From: Bacteroidia bacterium
GTDB taxonomy: Bacteria; Bacteroidota; Bacteroidia; AKYH767-A; OLB10
Reading direction: 5' to 3'
Length of the DNA: 6,647 nt
Assembly (NCBI GenBank): GCA_025450095.1
Contig: JANWID010000133.1
Location: 1-6,647, forward strand
The notes under the pieces were generated by a model. It worked only from the letters and a program-made list of their open reading frames with translations, was not told the DNA's origin and searched no databases. This document shows, piece by piece, positions 1 to 5,430 of the stretch. The position numbers and the translations under genes were made by a program. Position 1 is the stretch's first letter. Every line of letters begins with the position of its first letter.

Positions 1-510
1 AAGCAGGTTGCAAATATGAACCGCGGCAGATTCCTCGATGATGATCTGAAGTATGTTGATCCCTCTAATTTTTGCGTTGGCGTTGCCGGTTATCCAGAAA
101 AACATTTCGAAGCTCCAAGTATAGCCACGGACTTAAGGCATTTGAAATTGAAAATTGAAGCCGGAGCTGATTACATTGTGACCCAGATGTTTTTTGATAA
201 TAAAAAGTTTTTTGAATTCGTCGACAAGTGCCGGGAATCCGGAATCAATGTTCCTATCATTCCGGGCATAAAACCGCTTACTACAAAAAAACAGATGACA
301 CTGCTTCCAAAAACTTTTCATATTGATATTCCTGACGACCTGGTCAGAGAGATTGAAAAGTGTAAGACAGATGACGATGTAAAACAGGCAGGTATTGAAT
401 GGTGCATTCAACAGTCAAAGGAACTTATGCAAAAGAAAATCCCCTGCCTGCATTATTATACCATGGGGAATGCTGCTGTCATCAGAGCCATTGCGTCACA
501 GGTTTTCTAA
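1..510 (+). CDS. metF: 5,10-methylenetetrahydrofolate reductase, C-terminal part (5' end outside window)
   Basis: This is the C-terminal part of the flavoenzyme that reduces 5,10-methylene-THF to 5-methyl-THF, the methyl donor for methionine synthesis in the cytoplasm. The frame is open from base 1, so the ATG at 16 is an internal Met and not the start. The 169 codons present are a bit over half of a family member of about 300 residues. Recognisable family signatures are GVAGYPEKHFEAP, the folate-site segment YIVTQMFFDN (E. coli MetF has TQFFFD here, with its folate-binding Gln183), GINVPIIPGIKP and a terminal LHYYTMGN. The last replaces the HFYTLN seen in the E. coli enzyme and looks like a normal Bacteroidota variant. 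The TAA at 508-510 is followed by a probable terminator, so metF is likely the last gene of its transcript. Identification rests on motif recall; I am confident of the family. Confidence 0.95.
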   Translation, partial: KQVANMNRGRFLDDDLKYVDPSNFCVGVAGYPEKHFEAPSIATDLRHLKLKIEAGADYIVTQMFFDNKKFFEFVDKCRESGINVPIIPGIKPLTTKKQMTLLPKTFHIDIPDDLVREIEKCKTDDDVKQAGIEWCIQQSKELMQKKIPCLHYYTMGNAAVIRAIASQVF

Positions 511-537
511 AATTTTATTGTTATGATTTTTCAGATC

Positions 538-560
538 TATTATGATCGCTTATTATGATC
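538..560. repeat. Two tandem copies of TATTATGATC with a 3-bp spacer
   Basis: The 10-mer TATTATGATC occurs at 538-547 and again at 551-560, identical, separated by GCT, giving a 13-bp period. A shorter partial copy, TTATGAT, lies at 521-527. The pair is also flanked by AGATC (533-537) and GATCT (557-561), which are inverted relative to each other. It sits between the metF stop and its putative terminator, so it is transcribed with metF. Its function is unknown; a regulator site, an mRNA element or chance in AT-rich spacer DNA are all possible. Confidence 0.5.
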
Positions 561-565
561 TGGTA

Positions 566-604
566 TTGAAAGTGACCATAAAGAGCTTTCCAATTTTTTT
601 ATTT
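566..604 (+). terminator. Probable intrinsic terminator of metF
   Basis: TTGAAAG at 566-572 pairs with CTTTCCAA at 586-593 (7 bp with C590 bulged). The 13-base loop is followed at once by seven Ts, one A and four Ts (594-604... within TTTTTTTATTTT). The stem is modest but the U-tract is strong and well placed. It lies 56 bases after the metF stop and upstream of the next gene's putative promoter element, which fits termination there. Confidence 0.45.
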
Positions 605-616
605 TACCTTTCCTGT

Positions 617-624
617 TAAATTTG
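617..624 (+). promoter_or_regulatory. Candidate Bacteroidota -7 promoter element (TAAATTTG)
   Basis: TAAATTTG matches the Bacteroidota -7 consensus TAnnTTTG exactly. It lies 16 bases upstream of the ATG at 641 and just downstream of the putative metF terminator. No clear TTTG or TTG -33 element is present at the expected distance; that position falls in the T-tract. If used, the 5' leader would be only about 10 bases long, so this is a tentative call. Confidence 0.35.
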
Positions 625-640
625 CTCAAAACTATACACT

Positions 641-1141
641 ATGGAAGTAAACTTCATGATCATCGCCCTGGCTGCATTGATACCGCTGGTAGTCGGATTT
701 ATTTGGTATAATCAAAAAGTATTCGGAAATGCATGGATGGTAGCTACTGGCATGACTGCCGAAAGTGCTAAAGGCGCTAATATGCCTCTTGTGTTCGGTC
801 TCACCTACCTGATGTCATTTATTGCGGCATTCCTTTTACAAACCATGGTCATTCACCAATTCGGTGTTATGTCACTTTTGGTGGATGAACCGGGCTTTAA
901 TGACCCGACTTCAGAAATAGGAATGTACTTTGCCGACTTTATGAGCAAATTCGGTGATAACTTCCGCACCTTTAAGCATGGAACTTTACATGGTACCATC
1001 ACAGGGCTTCTGTTTGTAACACCCATATTTACCATAAATGCATTATTCGAACGCAAAGGATTCAAATACATCGCCATCAACAGCGGGTTCTGGACCGTTT
1101 GCCTGGCATTGATGGGTGGCGTGATCTGCGCATACGCTTAA
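641..1141 (+). CDS. DUF1761 family integral membrane protein
   Basis: This is a 166-residue inner-membrane protein of the DUF1761 family, whose function is unknown. The N-terminal family pattern is visible: a first helix (about residues 6-22) running into IWYNQKVFGNAW, where W22-Y23, F28-G29 and W32 are the usual conserved positions. Further hydrophobic segments lie at about 49-70, 116-136 and 147-165, giving four predicted helices. A polar region at about 80-113 precedes HGTLHGTITG (113-122), whose two His-Gly pairs could be functional. The ATG at 641 was chosen over Met6 because family members usually have a few residues before the first helix. It lies 33 bases upstream of the YdeI-like gene in the same direction, so the two probably share a transcript. 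Family assignment is from motif recall and fairly firm; no role is inferred. Confidence 0.82.
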   Translation: MEVNFMIIALAALIPLVVGFIWYNQKVFGNAWMVATGMTAESAKGANMPLVFGLTYLMSFIAAFLLQTMVIHQFGVMSLLVDEPGFNDPTSEIGMYFADFMSKFGDNFRTFKHGTLHGTITGLLFVTPIFTINALFERKGFKYIAINSGFWTVCLALMGGVICAYA

Positions 1142-1174
1142 GAAGTTACTTTAAAAATTTTACTCCTTCCATTT

Positions 1175-1690
1175 ATGAAAAAAAAGGGAGTAACGTTCGA
1201 TGCCATTATCCTTAAATTTGGAAAGCAGGGAGAAAAAACCGGCTGGCGCTATATTGAAATTCCAACTGTAGTTGCTCAGCAATTATTTCCGGGAAACCGG
1301 AAAGCTTTTCGTGTAAGCGGAAGCATCGACAAATTCCCAATCGACAAACTCGCGTTGATGCCAATGGGTGATGGTAAATTCATTCTTCCGATCAATGCGT
1401 CAACACGGAAAGGAACAGGAAAGGATACCGGTCAGAAACTGACAATCACATTCCGGCATGATCCCGGTGAAGTTCCACTTGACCAGGATTTACTTGATTG
1501 TTTGGAAGAAGACCCTGTAGCCAAAAAAATTTTCTTTAAGCTCACACCCGGTCACCGGAACTATTTTTCAAAATGGATCTCACAGGCAAAAACTGATGCA
1601 ACCAAAGCCAGGCGTATCGCAATGACATTGGATGCAATGATGCGAAATATGGATTTCGGTCAGATGCTGCGGGAAGCGAAAAAATCCTGA
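1175..1690 (+). CDS. DUF1905 + YdeI/OmpD-associated domain protein
   Basis: This 171-residue soluble protein has two family modules. Residues about 5-96 form a DUF1905 domain (a small beta-barrel type), seen in GWRYIEIP (23-30), FRVSGSIDKFPI (45-56) and GDGKFILPINASTRK (65-79). Residues about 103-165 form the helical YdeI/OmpD-associated ('bacteriocin-protection') domain, seen in DLLDCLEEDP (105-114), FFKLTPGHRNYFSKWI (120-135) and AKTDATKARRI (138-148), the typical F-x-L-x-P..R..y..WI..AK..T+.+RI pattern. The biochemical role is not established; the bacteriocin-protection label comes from a few family members and should not be read as a proven function here. There is no signal peptide or membrane segment. 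It lies 33 bases after the DUF1761 gene and is followed by a large hairpin. Length and both ends look complete. Confidence 0.85.
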   Translation: MKKKGVTFDAIILKFGKQGEKTGWRYIEIPTVVAQQLFPGNRKAFRVSGSIDKFPIDKLALMPMGDGKFILPINASTRKGTGKDTGQKLTITFRHDPGEVPLDQDLLDCLEEDPVAKKIFFKLTPGHRNYFSKWISQAKTDATKARRIAMTLDAMMRNMDFGQMLREAKKS

Positions 1691-1709
1691 GTCATTGTAC
1701 AGATAGCAG

Positions 1710-1746
1710 ATATAGTACGGACAGCAGTATGCTGTCCGTATTATAT
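1710..1746. terminator. 17-bp hairpin with 3-base loop; possible terminator without U-tract
   Basis: TACGGACAGCA (1716-1726) pairs perfectly with TGCTGTCCGTA (1730-1740) around the loop GTA. The pairing extends outward by six more base pairs (1710-1715 with 1741-1746, one of them a G-U). It lies 20 bases after the stop of the YdeI-like gene, where a transcript end would be expected. No T-run follows the stem in either direction: the + strand continues GATATGGACCC and then an A-run. It may therefore be an atypical terminator, an RNA-stabilising 3' stem, or a palindromic repeat or protein-binding site. Confidence 0.5.
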
Positions 1747-1795
1747 GATATGGACCCAAAAAAATTAATGTTAATTTAGCGTTAAACTATGCCCG

Positions 1796-1808
1796 GGATA
1801 TAATATCC
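1796..1808. promoter_or_regulatory. 13-bp palindrome GGATATAATATCC upstream of the CotH-like gene
   Basis: GGATAT and ATATCC form a perfect inverted repeat about a central A, and the palindrome contains TATAAT (1799-1804). It is 31 bases upstream of the ATG at 1840. No matching -35/-33 element or exact TAnnTTTG is evident nearby; TAATTTAG at 1772-1779 is one mismatch away from the latter. It could be an operator or promoter core, or chance in AT-rich DNA. Confidence 0.22.
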
Positions 1809-1839
1809 AAAGCACTGTTTTTAACCAACACGAAACCCT

Positions 1840-4170
1840 ATGAATTTTAAATGTACCCTGCTTACCGGGCTGATGCTTGTTACATCGTATTGTATTGCTC
1901 AGACCCTCCCCGATGAAATTTACCTGACTTCAGGCGGACATCAGTTAATAACCGGTGGACTACCTAACCAGGGATTATATAATGAATCCATCGTTAAAGA
2001 TATTTATCTGCAGTTTCCGCAACCAAATTACTGGACCCTTCTTCAGAATAATTATACAACACATACTGACATACCTGCAACAATGACTGTTGATGGTGTG
2101 GTTTACGATAGTGTAGGCGTACGTTTCAAAGGACAGACTTCATATTCTCAAACTATGAGTTCTCAAAAGAAGTCATTCAATATAACCGTTGATTATACCA
2201 CACCCGGTCTTGACATTGACGGTTATGAAACACTGAATCTCAACAACTGTTTCCAGGATGAATCATTCATTCGCGAGGTATTTTATTTACACCAGATCCG
2301 GAAACATATTCCTGCTGCAAAAGCTTCTTACGTGAAGTTGTACATCAATGGAGCTAACTGGGGAGTTTATCCAAGCATACAACAGCTGAATAAGGATTTT
2401 CTCAAGGAATGGTGGCTGAGCAACGATGGCACACTGTGGAGAGCCGATCGTCCGCCCGGAAGCCCGGGTGGTCCGGGTGGATGGGGTGATGGCACCGCCG
2501 CATTGAATTACCTTGGTAACGATACCTCCGATTACCAGTCCTATTATACATTAAAGAGTACTACCAAGCCTAATCCCTGGGATGACCTGGTGACGGTTAC
2601 CGATATTCTTGAAAATACGCCACTCGCAAATCTACCCACGGTTTTGCCGACGTATATGGATGTTGACAGAACGTTATGGTTTCTCGCAGCTGAAATTCTT
2701 TTTTCAGATGATGACAGCTATGTCTATAAAGGTAAAATGGATTATTATCTCCATTATGAAATGGAAACCGGTCGCATGGTTCCCCAGGAATTTGACGGCA
2801 ACAGCGTGATGGATCCAGCGCATGTTGCATGGAGTGCATTCTACAACCAGACCAATGCGAATTACCCGTTGATGAACCGGCTTTTTGCAGTTCCCGAATA
2901 CCGGCAACGCTACCTGGCACACCTTCGCACTATGATCAGTGATGCCTATGATACTGCCAGCGCTTACCAGCTAATCGATACTTACAAAGCGCTTATCGAT
3001 ACCATGGTTTTCAATGATCCGAAAAAATTATACACCTATACGGCGTTTAACAATGAGATTGGTGTATTAAAAACGTTTATCCAGAACCGTAAGACCAATA
3101 TGATGGCAAATACAGAAGTAATACAGGTGGGTGCCACAATTAACGGAACGGCGTATTTTACTAATGGTGTTATGTGGGATATACCCGAAGATCTGGAACC
3201 TGCGAACATACGCACAACCGTTACTTCCACAAACGGCATTTCCGCCGTGAAGCTTTGGTATGCAACCGGTATAACCGGCAATTTTGCATTTACACTGATG
3301 TATGATGACGGATTACACGATGATGGAAATGCCTCCGATGGAATTTTTGGTGGAACGATCCCGGGATATGCAGCCGGAACATGGGTTCGTTTTTATATTG
3401 AATCATCTGCCGGTAATACCGCGCAAACAAGAACGTATGATCCGCCGGGAGCTGAACATAATGTATTCGTTTATCTTGTGACCCCGTCGCCTGCCAATGA
3501 TTCTACCGTAGTGATCAATGAGCTGATGGCTTCTAATTCCAGTACGATGCCTGACAGTTACGGAGAATATGATGACTGGATTGAGATTTACAATAAATCC
3601 GCATTACCTGTCGATTTATCCGGATTCAAGCTTACTGATAATGCTGCCAATCTTGATAAATTCAACATCCCCAATGGAACTGTACTACCTCCAAATGACT
3701 ATCTCATCGTTTGGGCAGACGAAGACAGCAGCCAGGGACAATTTCACGCCAACTTCAAGCTCTCTGCTTCTGGTGAACAACTCTTCCTAATGAATCCGAA
3801 TGGAGATTTGGTTGATAGTGTAAGTTGGGGGATACAGGTTACCGACCAGGGATTTGCCAGAGTTCCCAATGGCACCGGTAATTTTTTGATCCAGGCTCCT
3901 ACTTTCTCTGCAAACAACAACCTGGTTTCTTTACCTGAAAATGCTGAAGTATTAACTGGTTTATATGTTTATCCGAATCCTGCAACTGATAAGATCTGGG
4001 TTCGGGCAACCGGAATTGAGGAAGCAGACCTGGAAATTACAGATGTTACAGGTAAAGTTGTAATTTCACGTAAGCTGGAAGGTGAAATAGTGATTGAAAC
4101 TGAAGGATTATCTCCTGGTATGTATATGGTACGGGTACAGGATCATGTGATGAAAGTTTTAATAAAATAA
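1840..4170 (+). CDS. Secreted CotH-kinase-like protein with lamin-tail domain and T9SS sorting signal
   Basis: This is a 776-residue exported protein. Residues 1-20 form a Sec signal peptide, probably cut at CIA|QT. Residues about 50-420 form a CotH-like domain, the family of atypical secreted protein kinases known from Bacillus spore coats. Its marks are GVRFKGQTS (93-101), KKSFNITVDY (110-119), LNLNNCFQDESFIRE (132-146), a Gly/Pro-rich insert (205-218), SDDDSYVYKG (289-298) and EFDGNS (317-322). A beta-rich linker (about 425-545) includes a YDDG-LHDDG-x-DGIFGG segment. A lamin-tail domain (about 556-680) shows VINELMASNS, DDWIEIYN (578-585) and LSGFKLTD (593-600). Residues about 700-776 are a type A T9SS sorting domain with YPNPATD (711-717) and LSPGMYMVRV, normally removed on export. 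So the mature protein should end on the cell surface or in the medium. The substrate is unknown, and kinase activity is inferred from family only. Upstream is a 149-base spacer with a hairpin, so it is probably transcribed separately. Confidence 0.9.
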   Translation: MNFKCTLLTGLMLVTSYCIAQTLPDEIYLTSGGHQLITGGLPNQGLYNESIVKDIYLQFPQPNYWTLLQNNYTTHTDIPATMTVDGVVYDSVGVRFKGQTSYSQTMSSQKKSFNITVDYTTPGLDIDGYETLNLNNCFQDESFIREVFYLHQIRKHIPAAKASYVKLYINGANWGVYPSIQQLNKDFLKEWWLSNDGTLWRADRPPGSPGGPGGWGDGTAALNYLGNDTSDYQSYYTLKSTTKPNPWDDLVTVTDILENTPLANLPTVLPTYMDVDRTLWFLAAEILFSDDDSYVYKGKMDYYLHYEMETGRMVPQEFDGNSVMDPAHVAWSAFYNQTNANYPLMNRLFAVPEYRQRYLAHLRTMISDAYDTASAYQLIDTYKALIDTMVFNDPKKLYTYTAFNNEIGVLKTFIQNRKTNMMANTEVIQVGATINGTAYFTNGVMWDIPEDLEPANIRTTVTSTNGISAVKLWYATGITGNFAFTLMYDDGLHDDGNASDGIFGGTIPGYAAGTWVRFYIESSAGNTAQTRTYDPPGAEHNVFVYLVTPSPANDSTVVINELMASNSSTMPDSYGEYDDWIEIYNKSALPVDLSGFKLTDNAANLDKFNIPNGTVLPPNDYLIVWADEDSSQGQFHANFKLSASGEQLFLMNPNGDLVDSVSWGIQVTDQGFARVPNGTGNFLIQAPTFSANNNLVSLPENAEVLTGLYVYPNPATDKIWVRATGIEEADLEITDVTGKVVISRKLEGEIVIETEGLSPGMYMVRVQDHVMKVLIK

Positions 4171-4206
4171 ACGGTTAATGCAAACTTAGATTCCACGTAT
4201 TACAAA

Positions 4207-4599
4207 ATGGGGAATTCAAAAAGAGATGTTAGTGATAATCTATTAATATTAATTGCCATTGCTCTTTTTGGAATATCTATTTATTATTCTTTAACCGCGG
4301 AATCTCCGAAACAAACCATAAAAATTATTTTGTTTTTAATTGCGACGGCCCTTTTTGGTTTTAAGGGATATGAACTGAACAGACTTAAAAAACAGAGAGA
4401 CAATTTACCTGAACTTAACTTTTTTCAATACTATGACGAAGCATTGAATATACTTTGGAAATACAAAGTAATTGATATGCAAATTTTTATTCTATTATTG
4501 AATAAAGAAAAGATACCCGTTCTCGAGAAACAAAGATTAAAAACTAATTTAGTTACAATTTGCATGTATGTTTTTCTGGTGATTGCAATCATTTTATAG
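4207..4599 (+). CDS. Unrecognised small AT-rich protein with three predicted membrane segments
   Basis: I do not recognise this 130-residue protein. Hydrophobic segments lie at about residues 11-30, 37-54 and 114-130, the last running to the C-terminus. Between the second and third is a charged, probably cytoplasmic region (55-113) with a basic stretch NRLKKQRDN and an amphipathic part around FFQYYDEALNILWKYKVID. The first two segments share a repeated core, LIAIALFG (15-22) and LIATALFG (44-51). Hand counting gives 110 G+C in 393 bases (28%), well below the neighbouring genes. The ATG at 4207 follows a short A-run (TACAAAATG) and there is no Shine-Dalgarno. It starts 36 bases after the CotH-like gene and ends 36 bases before the methyltransferase, in the same direction with no clear terminator between, so co-transcription is possible. 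It could be a strain-specific or horizontally acquired gene. Coding is supported by its length and coherent hydropathy, not by homology. Confidence 0.65.
   Translation: MGNSKRDVSDNLLILIAIALFGISIYYSLTAESPKQTIKIILFLIATALFGFKGYELNRLKKQRDNLPELNFFQYYDEALNILWKYKVIDMQIFILLLNKEKIPVLEKQRLKTNLVTICMYVFLVIAIIL
4249..4358 (+). repeat. Imperfect 23-bp direct repeat inside the small membrane protein gene
   Basis: Bases 4249-4271 and 4336-4358 match at 19 of 23 positions. Each begins TTAATTGC and ends CTTTTTGG. The offset is 87 bases (29 codons), so the repeat stays in frame and encodes LIAIALFG and LIATALFG in consecutive membrane helices. It may be a trace of an internal duplication, or convergence on a favourable helix sequence. 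Confidence 0.5.
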
Positions 4600-4635
4600 T
4601 AAAAACCGCCACTACCATCTTTAAAAATTAAGAAA

Positions 4636-5373
4636 TTGACCCGGGATAATTTTTCACAACAGGCAGGCGCATATGCGATTTTCCGTCCCGGTTACCCGGA
4701 TGCACTTTATGAATTTATCTTAGCCAATACCGCGGGAAGAAAATGCGCTTTGGATGTAGCCACCGGAAACGGACAGGTTGCAGCGATACTCGCACGGAAT
4801 TTTGAATTTGTTGAAGCTATCGATATCAGCGAAAAGCAGCTGCAGCATGCACAGCGTTTACCCAATGTCCGTTATGATATCGCTTTCGCGGAAAACACAG
4901 GGAAGGAAAATAAGAAGTTTGACCTGGTAACTGTCGGACAAGCTGCCCATTGGTTCGACATTGAAAAGTTTTACGATGAAGTCAAAAGGATCCTGGTTCC
5001 GGGAGGAACGCTTGCGCTTTTTGGCTACAGGCTTCCTTCAATTGATTCCGCTGTGGATGAAGTATTGCTTGAGTTTTATAATGACCTCCTGGGAACATAC
5101 TGGGATCCTGAGCGAAAGTTGGTTGATGAAGCTTATGAAAAAATCTATTACCCGTTTAATAAAATTCCGGTTCCGGATTGTTCAAGTGATTACAGCTGGT
5201 CATTTGATCAGTTCATCGGTTTTCTAAGTACGTGGTCGGCAGTACAGCATTATAAAAACCGGAATCAATCCGATCCGTTAGAACTTTTTATTGAGAAATT
5301 CCGGAATGTGTGGAAAGCTGATACTATGAAAAAAATTTCTTTCCCGTTTTTCTTATTACTGACAAGGATTTGA
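4636..5373 (+). CDS. Class I SAM-dependent methyltransferase (trans-aconitate methyltransferase-like)
   Basis: This 245-residue cytosolic methyltransferase transfers a methyl group from SAM to an unidentified, probably small-molecule, substrate. It resembles the Methyltransf_11 / yeast Tmt1-Crg1-like group. SAM motif I is LDVATGNGQ (39-47), the ribose-binding acidic residue is probably D63 in EAIDIS, QAAHWFD (102-108) is the typical motif after strand 4, and LVPGGTLAL (120-128) is motif III. The N-terminus DNFSQQAGAYAIFRPGYPDALYEFI is a characteristic family opening, which fixes the start near 4636. No ATG exists in frame between the upstream stop at 4600-4602 and this segment, so TTG at 4636 is the best start (ATT at 4627 is the alternative). 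An A-rich stretch precedes it and no Shine-Dalgarno is seen. The C-terminal FPFFLLLTRI end and overall length look complete. It converges on the transglycosylase gene. Confidence 0.88.
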   Translation: MTRDNFSQQAGAYAIFRPGYPDALYEFILANTAGRKCALDVATGNGQVAAILARNFEFVEAIDISEKQLQHAQRLPNVRYDIAFAENTGKENKKFDLVTVGQAAHWFDIEKFYDEVKRILVPGGTLALFGYRLPSIDSAVDEVLLEFYNDLLGTYWDPERKLVDEAYEKIYYPFNKIPVPDCSSDYSWSFDQFIGFLSTWSAVQHYKNRNQSDPLELFIEKFRNVWKADTMKKISFPFFLLLTRI

Positions 5374-5392
5374 ATTAACGGGAAACAATTTG

Positions 5393-5418
5393 AATGTAAT
5401 GCAAAACTGCATCACATT
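5393..5418. terminator. Candidate bidirectional terminator between convergent genes
   Basis: AATGT-A-ATGCA (5393-5403) pairs with TGCAT-C-ACATT (5408-5418): two 5-bp arms separated by one A-C mismatch, with an AAAC loop. On the + strand the stem runs into TTTTC (5417-5421). It lies in the 57-base gap between the methyltransferase stop (5373) and the stop of the convergent transglycosylase gene (5431), where a shared terminator is expected. The U-tract is short, so efficiency is uncertain. Confidence 0.45.
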
Positions 5419-5430
5419 TTCACTTGTGTC

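Noticed and set aside
16..18. ATG at 16 as the start of metF
   Set aside because: The frame is open to base 1 and the protein clearly lacks the N-terminal half of the family; the Met is internal.
133..411. Minus-strand 92-codon ORF inside metF
   Set aside because: It is antisense to a well-recognised coding frame and shows no coherent domain or export signal.
853..1080. Minus-strand 75-codon ORF inside the DUF1761 gene
   Set aside because: It is a shadow of a gene with clear family motifs and a coherent membrane topology.
1873..1902. Lipoprotein signal (Cys18) in the CotH-like protein
   Set aside because: The residues before Cys18 (VTSY) do not form a lipobox, while CIA|QT is a typical signal peptidase I site for Bacteroidota; the C-terminal T9SS signal also fits a non-lipoprotein route.
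2597..2922. Overlapping ORFs on both strands inside the CotH-like gene (also 3036-3281 minus and 3569-3790 plus)
   Set aside because: All lie within the 776-codon CotH-LTD frame, which is supported by domains along its whole length; the alternatives have no recognisable features.
4961..5227. Plus-strand 88-codon ORF in another frame of the methyltransferase gene
   Set aside because: It overlaps conserved methyltransferase motifs in the correct frame and has no domain of its own.
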